From the NCBI GenBank assembly GCA_016721765.1, contig JADKHO010000002.1, positions 62,001-126,000 on the forward strand: a stretch of 64,000 nucleotides of DNA. The letters are read 5' to 3'. Position 1 is the stretch's first letter. Every line of letters begins with the position of its first letter. Origin of the DNA: Bacteroidota bacterium. Its GTDB lineage: Bacteria > Bacteroidota > Bacteroidia > UBA4408. Made by a program: the position numbers and the translations under genes. Below are positions 1 through 8,872 of the stretch, piece by piece. The notes below the pieces were generated by a model. It was not told the origin of the DNA, did no database searches, and saw nothing but the letters and a program-made list of their open reading frames with translations.

Positions 1-1010
1 GCATTGTTCCCATCAATACTAAAAGTCCCACCTGTAGGAGAGCCACCTAAGGTTAACGCAGCTGCATTTTTACAATATTCATTAGCAAGCCCTGCAATTG
101 AAACTATTGGAAGGGCATTAATTTGAACAGTCTTGGTAGCTGAATTGCTACATGTCCCATCATTGTATAAATAATCTACATTATGGTTTCCTGTTGAAAG
201 AGAAGAGGGGTCAAAGAAGGTAGCACTGTTCCCATCAATTGTAAAAGTTCCACCAGAAGGAGAACCTGCTAAGGTAAAGACACTTGCATTTTTACAATAT
301 GAATTAGAAAGCCCAGTGATTGAAACTACTGGAAGCTCATTAATTTGTACAGTTTTGGAAGCTGTATTACTGCATGTTCCATCATTGTATGAATAAACAA
401 TATTATGGTTTCCGGTTGTAAGGGTAGAGGGGTCTAGGGAGCTAGAATTGTTTCCATCAATTGTAAAAGTTCCACCAGAAGGAGAACCTGCTAAGGTAAA
501 GACACTTGCATTTTTACAATATGAATTAGAAAGCCCTGTGATTGAAACTACTGGAAGATCATTAATTTGCACAGTTTGGGAAACTGTATTACTGCATGTT
601 CCATCATTGTATGAATAAACTATATTATGGTTTCCTGTTGTAAGATTAGAGGGGTCTAGGGAGTTGGAACTATTTCCATCAATTGTAAAAGATCCACCGG
701 AAGGAGAACCTATTAGGGTAACAGGAGTTGCATTTTTACAATATTCATTAATAAGTCCTGTAATCGAAACTAAAGGAATATCATTAATTTGTACAGTCTT
801 GGTAGCAGTATTACTGCATGTTCCGTCATTGTATGAATAAACTACTATATGAGTTCCTGATGTAAGAAAAGCTGGATCTAAGGAGGTAGCATTATTCCCA
901 TCAATTGTAAAAGTTCCACCTGCTGGATTACCTGTTAAGGTAACAATAGCTGAATTTTTACAATACACATTAGAAAGCCCTGCAATTGAAACAAAGGGAA
1001 TTGAATTAAC
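1..1010 (-). repeat. Tandem 222-bp coding repeat array
   Basis: The same DNA segment (core catcaat followed by gtaaaagt) recurs at 11, 233, 455, 677 and 899, exactly 222 bp apart, so each unit is 74 codons. The units at 233 and 455 are identical over about 100 bp, which implies recent duplication or gene conversion. The array continues past the left edge. It encodes extracellular Ig-like modules of the preceding gene. Confidence 0.9.
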
Positions 1011-3656
1011 TGTTATCGTAAGGCTTGAGATATTTTCACACCCATCAGCATCAGTTCCTGTTACAGAATAATTTTGAGTTGTAAAAATTGGAAACGATAC
1101 ACCATCTATAACACCATTACTCCAAGAATAGGTATCTCCTCCAGTACCGTTTAATGTAATACTTTGCCCTGAACATACTGTCGATGCGGGAGAAATAGTT
1201 GAGCCTATTGATGGAGGTGTTAATGCAGTAACAACAACATTTTTATCTTTAAAGCAACCATTTGAATTCGTAATTCGACATGTGTAGGTTCCCGGAGGTA
1301 AGTTGGTTGCTGTCGCATTTGTTTGAGGTGGAGTGGTATTCCATGAGTATGTATATGGAGCACCTACAAATGTTCCATTTGTTGCAATAACTGTAGCTGA
1401 ACTTTGGGGAGGAGTGAGGCATCCAATAGTGGATGCACTACTTGTTTGAAATTTCAAATAAGTAAAAGTTGATTTTGTAGAGCAACCGTTATCGGTTACA
1501 ATTACAGAATATTCCGCATCATTCAAAACTGATATTGAATTACTTGCAGTTCCTTCAAACCATTTATAAGTTTCTGTACCAGATGCTGGTGTAACCCCTG
1601 CAGTTAAAATAGCTTCACATTTATGATTGGCCAAAGTTGAAGGTGCAGATGTAATAGTAACTACTGGTTTAGCTTTTACAGTTACTGTCAAATTATTGGA
1701 CTGTCCTGCACAGCCTGTTCCTCCAATTTGACAATAATATGTATTCACTCCAGGGGTGGTAATACTTAAATATTGGCTTGTTTCACCACTCAGAAAACCC
1801 GAACTATTATACCATTGATATGTTCCTGAAGTGTTTGAATTTGCCTTTAAAATGACCGCGCCCCCTTCACAAACAGAAGTTCCTTGACCGCTGGGGCTTA
1901 TCATTTCTACCGTTTGCGTTGAAACTACATTGACAGGTGATTGATAAATATAGTCTGCGGAAAATGTACCATTGAATTCATAATCCAAAGAGAGTTCAGC
2001 TGTGTAATTTCCGACTGCTAAGTTGCAACCTCCGCCATTGAGATCCACAAATAAATTATTGGTATATGTTCCTGTTCCAGTAGCTGAAGAGGAATTGTCC
2101 ATCGTAAAAACCGGGAGTCCAGTTGAATTATTAACAACCTTGAATTGCCATGAGATCCCTGATTCTAAAGGGCCCTGATAAGTAAAAGCAACTGGAGTTA
2201 ATGCTCCGGTACTACAAACTGGGCTATTACTGTTAAAAATTCTTGCGTTATCTAAAATACCAACCATATACTCAGAGGCAAACCATTGAAAGCCACCTGG
2301 CCGGATAATTATTTTGGGATTGCTAAAATTATCCAATAAAAAGCCATCATAGAAACACTTTTCTGCTCTAAAAATATTTCTTTCAACTAATGGGATATTG
2401 GGGTAAGTTAAATCTGGGATATAAACGCCATCACCAGGGAAAGTCAGATTTTTAAACCAATACCCAAAATAATTTCCTCCACTATTCGGATTAAGAGCTT
2501 TTGAACCCGCACTGAAAAGTGGATGGTATTCACTTGGTTTAGTTAATGGGTCGTTTTGATTGTTAAATAACAAAAGCCTCTCATCATAATAGTCATGCGG
2601 CCTATATTGTTTATATGATTTTTCTGGATTGGGGTTGTAATAAGCAGCGAAGTTTCTATTCGATACTTGTACAGTTGTGCTGATTGGATCTTGATTAGTA
2701 AGGTAATTAACAATACTTTGAGCAAAATCATTTACGTTATCAGCATTATTGGGTTCGCATTGATGCGTAGTTGAATTATAAGTGTAGCCATTAACATCAT
2801 TATGTGCGTCCAAGTTCCCAAGGTAAACCTCTACATATAATTGACGTGCATGGGAGTCATTGTATGTTTCTCTTATAGCATTTATAGCAGTAAGTAAGTT
2901 TTGGAGTTTCGAATATAAAAAATCCTTACTTTCTAAGATAGCGCAGCTGCCATCTTGAACATTGTTATTCCAAAATTCTAATTCAATTACATAAGCATCA
3001 ATTTGATCGGCAGGACAAGTTATTGAAGAAGTTTGTGAACTTACATTTTCTAAGGTATTTGTTGCACGTACAAAAAATTTCAGATATTCAGATAACCCGA
3101 AATCAGGATCCGTTGGCACATATGTGTTCTCTAATAGTGGTACTATCGATGAAAAAGAAGTTCTTTCGGCAGGATCACTTATAATAATAGGAGGCGTTGA
3201 TGGGCGGGAAGCAACATTTGAAAAAAACGTTGCACTTGAACCAGCTACCCCAATTCGGGAAATCCCGTAAGTTGAACGGGCCCTAGCAAGAAAGTTGCAA
3301 TACCTAGTACTAACTGTTTCTGTAGCTGATGTAGCAGGATTAATTATGCCATTCATGTTGCCTATTACATCGTCAACATCATAAAGGACGATATGCGTAA
3401 TATGGTTTTGCTTACAATAATTAAGTAATGCATCTTCGTTTGCTACAACTCCTAAAATAGAGTTATTTCTGTCCACACCCAAAGAACTATTAATCCAGTT
3501 GAAAAAGTTATTAACGTACAATCCTCTTCCAGGATCAGCTGATGAAACTGTTAATTGCGCGTTAGTGATTTTTGATGCTAGCAAGAACAATAAAATAAAA
3601 ATCTTGAGATTGAACTGGGGTTTCATTTTCAAGATGGGCAGATTTTTAGTTTTCAT
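1..3656 (-). CDS. Large secreted repeat protein, SprB/Ig-like type (3' end outside window)
   Basis: The reading frame is open from an ATG at 3656 to the left edge, about 1218 codons, and the stop lies outside the window. An alternative ATG at 3626 gives a cleaner signal peptide (MKPQFNLKIFILLFLLAS... ending NAQ). Residues of about 30-580 form an unrecognised extracellular domain with alternating beta/alpha-like segments such as ITHIVLYDV and LYVEVYLGNLD, so a TIM-barrel glycosidase-like fold is possible but unproven. The rest is a string of Ig/PKD-like modules with cysteine pairs and Y-W-S-N-G motifs, as in Bacteroidota adhesins. It ends in near-identical 74-residue units with the motifs YCKNA, TFTIDGN and YNDGTCSN. 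The start overlaps the stop of the upstream gene by 4 bp, so the two are probably co-transcribed. A T9SS sorting domain would be expected beyond the edge. Confidence 0.85.
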   Translation of the reverse strand, partial: MKTKNLPILKMKPQFNLKIFILLFLLASKITNAQLTVSSADPGRGLYVNNFFNWINSSLGVDRNNSILGVVANEDALLNYCKQNHITHIVLYDVDDVIGNMNGIINPATSATETVSTRYCNFLARARSTYGISRIGVAGSSATFFSNVASRPSTPPIIISDPAERTSFSSIVPLLENTYVPTDPDFGLSEYLKFFVRATNTLENVSSQTSSITCPADQIDAYVIELEFWNNNVQDGSCAILESKDFLYSKLQNLLTAINAIRETYNDSHARQLYVEVYLGNLDAHNDVNGYTYNSTTHQCEPNNADNVNDFAQSIVNYLTNQDPISTTVQVSNRNFAAYYNPNPEKSYKQYRPHDYYDERLLLFNNQNDPLTKPSEYHPLFSAGSKALNPNSGGNYFGYWFKNLTFPGDGVYIPDLTYPNIPLVERNIFRAEKCFYDGFLLDNFSNPKIIIRPGGFQWFASEYMVGILDNARIFNSNSPVCSTGALTPVAFTYQGPLESGISWQFKVVNNSTGLPVFTMDNSSSATGTGTYTNNLFVDLNGGGCNLAVGNYTAELSLDYEFNGTFSADYIYQSPVNVVSTQTVEMISPSGQGTSVCEGGAVILKANSNTSGTYQWYNSSGFLSGETSQYLSITTPGVNTYYCQIGGTGCAGQSNNLTVTVKAKPVVTITSAPSTLANHKCEAILTAGVTPASGTETYKWFEGTASNSISVLNDAEYSVIVTDNGCSTKSTFTYLKFQTSSASTIGCLTPPQSSATVIATNGTFVGAPYTYSWNTTPPQTNATATNLPPGTYTCRITNSNGCFKDKNVVVTALTPPSIGSTISPASTVCSGQSITLNGTGGDTYSWSNGVIDGVSFPIFTTQNYSVTGTDADGCENISSLTITVNSIPFVSIAGLSNVYCKNSAIVTLTGNPAGGTFTIDGNNATSLDPAFLTSGTHIVVYSYNDGTCSNTATKTVQINDIPLVSITGLINEYCKNATPVTLIGSPSGGSFTIDGNSSNSLDPSNLTTGNHNIVYSYNDGTCSNTVSQTVQINDLPVVSITGLSNSYCKNASVFTLAGSPSGGTFTIDGNNSSSLDPSTLTTGNHNIVYSYNDGTCSNTASKTVQINELPVVSITGLSNSYCKNASVFTLAGSPSGGTFTIDGNSATFFDPSSLSTGNHNVDYLYNDGTCSNSATKTVQINALPIVSIAGLANEYCKNAAALTLGGSPTGGTFSIDGNN

Positions 3657-5278
3657 GGTTGGGTCGTTTTAATTATTTTTTTAATTATTGATTGATTTGT
3701 TGTTAGAATTTTAAGGAAATAAATTCCAGATGGATAATCTGAGAGGTCAATAGCAAACTCACTTTCATTTTGTGTTTTAGATTCTAATAATAATTTACTT
3801 CTGGAGTCGAATAATTTAAACCAGAAGGATTCAGAAGAACTTAGTTGCAAATTTAATTTATCAGAAACAGGGTTTGGGTAGGCATAAACTAAGGTAGATT
3901 CATAATTTTTGGGGTAACCCAATGCATGTGATGTATCAGTAATGGATGCCATCCAAATATCATTAAATCCACCATAAAAAGATGTAATATCCCCTCCACT
4001 TGACAAGGGATGCCCCGTAAAGAAAAAAGTTTTTGAATCATAAGAAACAACAGAATTAGGCAAAAGCATTGAACCATTATTACCGGATTGCCTTGACCAA
4101 AGAATAGTTCCAGAAGAATCAATTTTAAAGATCCAAATTCCTCTATAACCAATTAATCCAGCTAAATCTCCATCGAGACTAGCACCTGATGAAGTAATAA
4201 CAATATTATTATCAATCGTTTGAGTCATAGTATAGCTATACTCAAAACCAGATCCTCCGTAACATTTCTTCCAAATAAAATTACCTAATGAATCGAGTTT
4301 CAGAACCCAAACATCTTCGTTTCCCGGCGTGCTATGATTTCCAACAACATCACCGTCAAATGAGCGTGTATATCCAGAAACATAGATTGCATTACTATTT
4401 AACTCCAAAACTTTATATGCAAAATCGCTTCCAGTTCCCCCATAGATTTTTTGCCAAATTAATGTTCCAAGGGTGTCAATTTTAAAAATCCAGTAATCAT
4501 CAGTTCCATGGTTGACAGAGAAAGCAGAATCAGTTGACGAAGTATACCCAGCACATACGAAATTACCATCACTTGTACGTACAATAGAATTCACATATTC
4601 TCCTGAACTGCCACCATATTGCTTGCTCCAAATAATATTACCCAAGGAGTCGGTACGTGTGATCCATCCATCAAAGCCGCCATGGTTATTTGTTGGAATT
4701 CCGTCAATAGTATCTGAAGATGATGCCCCGCAAATAATAAATCCTCTGTCAGGCATCTCAATAAAATCAAGCCCTCCTTCAACTCCTTTGCCTCCGATAC
4801 ATTTTTGGTTAATAATTGAATTAAATTTAATTCTTACCAACCATGCGTCTGCTCCACCATGATTGCCACTTACATCCCCATCATTGGAGGTTGTCTGACC
4901 AAGATATAGTTTATTATAACCATTACCAACTTTTAGATACTTGCCTTTTTTAAACTCGTCAAAACCGCTACCACCATATTGCCAGCAAGAACTATAAAAA
5001 CCATTAGTATTAAAATTTAATGCCAGTGCCTGATTACCAAGTACTGGTAATCCGCATATATTTCCATCATCAGAGGCAGATTTTCCAATTACAAATAAAG
5101 GGCAGTTTGAAACACAATAATATTCTGATGAATCTGGAATAACTATATCATTTGCAATTTCATCATGGCTGCCTCCAATTGGTTGACCCCAATTAAATAT
5201 TGGAGTTTGTGAAAAACCAGATAAGTTGTATAAAATTAGGTATAAATTGGTGTAAAAAAGAAGCCGTTTTTTAATCAT
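3653..5278 (-). CDS. T9SS-sorted secreted protein with beta-propeller-like repeats
   Basis: A 541-residue protein. It has an N-terminal signal peptide (MIKKRLLFYTNLYLILYNLSGFSQ). It is followed by five or six repeats of about 55-60 residues built on GGSGxDE, DGDVxGNHGGxDxWxxK and WxKxYGG motifs, typical of SBBP-like propeller proteins of Bacteroidota. The C-terminal 75 residues (YPNPVSDKLNLQL ... GIYFLKI) are a type A T9SS sorting domain. This predicts export through the T9SS and attachment to, or release from, the cell surface. The stop TGA overlaps the ATG of the next gene downstream by 4 bp. The ligand or role is unknown. Confidence 0.88.
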   Translation of the reverse strand: MIKKRLLFYTNLYLILYNLSGFSQTPIFNWGQPIGGSHDEIANDIVIPDSSEYYCVSNCPLFVIGKSASDDGNICGLPVLGNQALALNFNTNGFYSSCWQYGGSGFDEFKKGKYLKVGNGYNKLYLGQTTSNDGDVSGNHGGADAWLVRIKFNSIINQKCIGGKGVEGGLDFIEMPDRGFIICGASSSDTIDGIPTNNHGGFDGWITRTDSLGNIIWSKQYGGSSGEYVNSIVRTSDGNFVCAGYTSSTDSAFSVNHGTDDYWIFKIDTLGTLIWQKIYGGTGSDFAYKVLELNSNAIYVSGYTRSFDGDVVGNHSTPGNEDVWVLKLDSLGNFIWKKCYGGSGFEYSYTMTQTIDNNIVITSSGASLDGDLAGLIGYRGIWIFKIDSSGTILWSRQSGNNGSMLLPNSVVSYDSKTFFFTGHPLSSGGDITSFYGGFNDIWMASITDTSHALGYPKNYESTLVYAYPNPVSDKLNLQLSSSESFWFKLFDSRSKLLLESKTQNESEFAIDLSDYPSGIYFLKILTTNQSIIKKIIKTTQP

Positions 5279-6080
5279 AACATAATTGTTTAATTAGCAA
5301 TTTGCAATGTTTAATTTGGTATACGATTAATAATTAAAAATTTGAAGTTAATTCTGTTTGAGGGTTTTCTTTAAATAAAAAAAGCGCAATAGACCAAAGT
5401 ATATAACTGAAATGAGACCTTTAAATGTGCGAAGTATTAAATATTGAATATTTGGTACTTCTAAATAAACTCAATAATGTGCCCTACTTTTACTTTGTAA
5501 AAAAATGAAAATCAATTCAGTTTTTGGAAAATAAATTAATTTGATTTTTGTATGATATATATTGTGAGTGTAATGTAATATATTTAATTTGAATTTCCCA
5601 TCCGTATTTTTACGGATTTTTCAATTATTTTCAAAACCTCTACAAGTCAATAGGAGTATAGTTCTTGTGGATATTTTGGCAATTTTGGTTGTTTTTTGAA
5701 TCCCAAAAAGTTGTCAGATTTGGAAAAAGGAGAGGAGAAAAAGTTCAATTTTCGCAGTTTTGAAAAAGGTCGAAAAAAGTGAATTTTTGTTGAAAAAATT
5801 GATGCCTAAATTTTGTCAGATTCATCAAAATGGTTTTCAAATTTTATGACATTCATTTTTGCAACTGCAATTTTATAATCTGTTTTAGTTTTTGAAATTT
5901 TTGCTTAAACACCTGAAATAAAAATACGAATAATTGAGGTAGAAAGTATTTTTTCCAAGTTCTTTAAATATTTCATGGAAAAACCATTTTGAAATTCGGA
6001 ATTTATCAGCTTTTGAGCTTAAAATCGCGGAATAAATTTGTTATAAAGAAGAAATAATCTGATAAAATCAGTTATTATCA

Positions 6081-6162
6081 GTTATTTCCTTGAAATAATA
6101 AGTTATTTTGAGTTATTATGAGTTATTTTCTTGAAATAATAAGTTATTTTGAGTTATTTCTT
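6081..6162. repeat. 41-bp tandem duplication
   Basis: Two adjacent copies of a 41-bp unit (6081-6121 and 6122-6162). Both contain cttgaaataataagttatt followed by ttgagtt, starting at 6089 and 6130. Shorter gttatt motifs flank the pair. Non-coding. Confidence 0.75.
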
Positions 6163-6459
6163 GTAAATATGAGTTTTTATGAGGTTATAGCCTTGTGATA
6201 ATGAGTAATATTCTAGATAATCTATGAAATATTTAGTTTGTAAATTAACAATGGCAGGTAATTCACATGTTAACCCAAATAATTTCTCAAGAAATCGGTG
6301 GAATACTCTATAAATTAAAATTCATCATTAGAATACATATAGGAAACCTTCGGAACTACTTTGGAAATAAGCGATATTGATTAAAATTAAGGGATTTAGG
6401 AAAGTAGGTAGCCTAATATTGTTAGTTTACTATGAAGGTAGAGGCTTAGAAAACTATTT

Positions 6460-6586
6460 AAATGGTATCGAAATGGTATCTAAATACTATGAAAAAGCTA
6501 GTTATAGCATCCAAGTGGTATCAAAATAGTATCGAAATAGCATTCAAATGGTATCGAAATGGTATGCAAATGGCATCGAAATACTA
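6460..6586. repeat. Degenerate 11-bp repeat array (AAATGGTATCG)
   Basis: About ten partly degenerate copies of AAATGGTATCG. Most are directly head to tail at 6460-6490 and 6522-6586, with a short divergent stretch between. The array ends about 40 bp beyond the stop codon of the CBASS effector gene. The period is close to one helical turn, as in iteron-like or phased protein-binding arrays, but no function can be assigned. Confidence 0.75.
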
Positions 6587-6628
6587 GATCAATGGCTTTC
6601 TAATCTAATACGGTTTCTTCCAGTCAAT

Positions 6629-7477
6629 TTACTTTTCACTCCAACTTAAATTCTGTGCACACTTTGTATGTGGTGCTATTTCGTGAACTTGTTTTTTTAA
6701 TCTCTCGTCATGTCCTAATCTTTGAATAAGATAGTCGTCCACCCAAATATATTTTTCCGTATTGCCGTTTCTAAGTAATTCTTCTAAAACTGGTCTTTGC
6801 TCATCATTAATTACAAGGTCATAGATTTCAAATAAAAACATTCCCTTTCCGCCACTATCCAGTGTAATTATTGGTGATTGAACTGATCCTTGAAATTTGT
6901 AATCAATGAACCTAAATTGACGCCAAGGTAAAATGTTTGTTGAAATTAGTTCTTCACAAAATTCTCTCCAAGGTGAAGTTTCTCTGTCCTCCTTTGAGTT
7001 GAACCAATCTAAAAACTCAATCACATTTAATCCTTTTACATTAACTCTTAAATCACCTTTAGCAATCCCATGCTCTGTTTCGATTAGGCGGTCTGGCTTA
7101 ACTTTTAATTTCTTAAATATTCTTTCTGAATTTGGGAGTGTTTTGTAAGCCCCGCCAACTGGTTGAAAATAATTTCGTGTTCTATTCTTTACAAGTAAAT
7201 ACTGGTTATCAATTTTGATTGTAAAAAGATAAGCAATTGATAATCGAACTTCTGTATCTCTCAAAAGAAATTGAGTTTGAATGTAGAACCAAAGGCGTTT
7301 GATGTTTTGAAGGAGTTGGAGAAGGCCATACAACAGGATACTTCCAACTAATTCAATTGATAAATTAAAAATTGTGCTGGAAATAGAATCGTTCGGATTG
7401 GCTGGGAAAAATGTCCTGTATAGAATGAACCCACCGAAAATTATAACGACTATTAAATTTGAAAGTCTTGTTGTCAT
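6629..7477 (-). CDS. cap16: CBASS effector: two-helix membrane protein with NUDIX domain
   Basis: A 282-residue protein with two N-terminal transmembrane segments (about residues 7-24 and 36-57), then a SMODS-associated NUDIX-type domain. PVGG lies at 106-109 and the NUDIX-box half REFCEEL at 171-177, separated by an insertion of about 60 residues that is long compared with a classical NUDIX box. This two-helix plus NUDIX arrangement is a known CBASS effector class (Cap16). The domain is expected to sense the cyclic nucleotide and the helices to act on the inner membrane. It is the last gene of the four-gene CBASS operon, and its ATG overlaps the TRIP13 stop by 4 bp. The symbol rests on architecture and context, not on a search. 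Confidence 0.82.
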   Translation of the reverse strand: MTTRLSNLIVVIIFGGFILYRTFFPANPNDSISSTIFNLSIELVGSILLYGLLQLLQNIKRLWFYIQTQFLLRDTEVRLSIAYLFTIKIDNQYLLVKNRTRNYFQPVGGAYKTLPNSERIFKKLKVKPDRLIETEHGIAKGDLRVNVKGLNVIEFLDWFNSKEDRETSPWREFCEELISTNILPWRQFRFIDYKFQGSVQSPIITLDSGGKGMFLFEIYDLVINDEQRPVLEELLRNGNTEKYIWVDDYLIQRLGHDERLKKQVHEIAPHTKCAQNLSWSEK

Positions 7478-8358
7478 TTAATTTGTGGACTTGGCTTTAT
7501 ATTTTTAATTGTCTCACAAAGAACTTCAAAATTCAGCGGACTATCAGGGAAACATACAGCGATTGCTTCAGGCAAAATCTTTAAACGAACATCTGAAAAA
7601 GAATGCCCTACTTCATTGTTCCGCTCTGGACCTGTCAAGTCCGCAAGTTCTTGCAATTCTTTTTTCGAAAAATCAATTCCTTCAAGACTCAATTGAAAAA
7701 GGTCTTTCCGTTCTTGTTCGGTTGGTCTTTCAAATTCTAATATTACGGCTGCTCGTCTTATAATAGCTTCGTCAATAAAGTGAAGTCGGTTGGTGGACAT
7801 GAAAATAATCGCTCTACCTTTTAACTCTCTTATTTCATCAATCTTTTGAATGAGAGTATTTACAGCAGCTTTTTCTTCTTGGTGCATTTGCATTGTCGAC
7901 CGGGTTGTTGCAATTGCATCAGCTTCGTCAATGAGTAAAAAAGCTAAGCGGTTTTTGCCTGCTTGTTTTTTTACTTCAGCAAAGGCATCATTGACTAAGT
8001 TTCCCATTTGTCCGTGCAAGCCCTCGCCTCTAACCCTTGTGCTAAGTTTAAGAAAAAAACCTTCCTTTTTCAATTCTCTTACCATTCTGTCTGCAATAGC
8101 TTCTGCTGAAACGGTTTTGCCAGTCCCTGCATCACCTGCAAGAATAATGAGAGGATACCTTTCTGTAAGTTGACTGATAACCGGTAACTCCATTTTGTGA
8201 TGCTTTTTGCTCCACTCTTTCAATCCCTCTTGGTCAAGCAATAGTTTTAAGTTGCCGTAAATCCTTTGAAACTTTGCTTCAAAGCCAATAAGGTTTGCTG
8301 TTCGCTCTTTAATTCCTGCATTAGGAAGTTCAAGCGTATTGTCAAAGATAGATGCCAT
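7474..8358 (-). CDS. cap6: TRIP13/Pch2-like AAA+ ATPase, CBASS regulator
   Basis: A 294-residue AAA+ ATPase. Walker A is GDAGTGKT (75-82), Walker B is LLIDEAD (141-147), sensor 1 is STN (188-190), and the RR pair at 201-202 is a likely arginine finger. In type III CBASS, TRIP13-like proteins use ATP to disassemble the HORMA/nucleotidyltransferase complex and so shut the response down. The adjacent HORMA and CD-NTase genes fix this assignment. The ATG overlaps the HORMA stop by 1 bp and its own stop overlaps the effector start by 4 bp, showing tight translational coupling. Confidence 0.92.
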   Translation of the reverse strand: MASIFDNTLELPNAGIKERTANLIGFEAKFQRIYGNLKLLLDQEGLKEWSKKHHKMELPVISQLTERYPLIILAGDAGTGKTVSAEAIADRMVRELKKEGFFLKLSTRVRGEGLHGQMGNLVNDAFAEVKKQAGKNRLAFLLIDEADAIATTRSTMQMHQEEKAAVNTLIQKIDEIRELKGRAIIFMSTNRLHFIDEAIIRRAAVILEFERPTEQERKDLFQLSLEGIDFSKKELQELADLTGPERNNEVGHSFSDVRLKILPEAIAVCFPDSPLNFEVLCETIKNIKPSPQIK

Positions 8359-8867
8359 TATTTGAAGTTTTCTTTTTTTAACTCGTATCCTTTACTTGCG
8401 TATAATTGGGCAGCTTCTTTCGAAAGATGACTGTAAGAATTGTCTATTTGTGATCGACCCCAGCTTATTTTGAAGTTATTTTCAAGCTTAAATTTCGCTC
8501 TTCCTTCCTCAGGCATTTTAAGCCAGCTATCCTTCATAGAAGCAATTATCATGAGTTTAGTATTAGCGATGTTCTGCCAGTCATTATTACCTGCTCTCTC
8601 GCTTTGAATAGCTTTTCCGTTTTCATCAACAGAATATCTTGCGGCTTTAAGCGGCTTGCTATTCGCATCAATCAAAGTGATGTCAACATATTTCAAATAT
8701 TTGTTTTCAGCCCAAGCCATGATATCATTCAGATAGTTTTCAACCTCCCCGATACTTTTTTTGCCTGTCCGTGTTGCAATCATTCTAAAATCTGCACTGA
8801 AACCTTCAAAGGTTTTTCTAATATCTACAATCGTATAAGTTGTTGTGCTAGTAATTGTGGTTGACAT
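8358..8867 (-). CDS. cap7: Bacterial HORMA-domain protein, CBASS activator
   Basis: A 169-residue protein that is almost entirely a bacterial HORMA domain. The N-terminal pattern YTIVDIRKTF plus FSADFRMIATRTGK, the central segment YVDITLID, and the C-terminal segments LKMPEEGRAKFK, NFKISWG and LYASKGYELK follow the order seen in the HORMA protein of the E. coli MS 115-1 CdnC operon, as I remember that family. The known role is to bind a peptide signal, close around it and activate the CD-NTase. It lies 5 bp after the CD-NTase gene. Only one HORMA gene is present, so this is a one-HORMA version of type III CBASS. Confidence 0.9.
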   Translation of the reverse strand: MSTTITSTTTYTIVDIRKTFEGFSADFRMIATRTGKKSIGEVENYLNDIMAWAENKYLKYVDITLIDANSKPLKAARYSVDENGKAIQSERAGNNDWQNIANTKLMIIASMKDSWLKMPEEGRAKFKLENNFKISWGRSQIDNSYSHLSKEAAQLYASKGYELKKENFK

Positions 8868-8872
8868 ATTTA

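Larger units (their letters stand above)
5279..6628. other. 1.35-kb AT-rich intergenic region
   Basis: No credible open reading frame was seen in either strand. The region is strongly AT-rich and holds two local repeat structures, listed separately: a 41-bp tandem duplication near 6.1 kb and an 11-bp array near 6.5 kb. It separates the surface-protein pair, whose promoter should lie at its left end, from the end of the CBASS operon. No tRNA, integrase or transposase remnant was seen. Confidence 0.6.

Noticed and set aside
1..1010. Regularly spaced repeats that could suggest a CRISPR array
   Set aside because: The units are 222 bp, in frame, and encode a continuous protein; there are no short repeats with unique spacers and no cas genes.
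4288..4862. Plus-strand open frames within 3653-5278
   Set aside because: They lie opposite a clear T9SS gene and their products have no protein-like features.
7850..8173. Plus-strand 107-codon frame opposite the TRIP13 gene
   Set aside because: It is an antisense shadow of a strongly conserved AAA+ gene.
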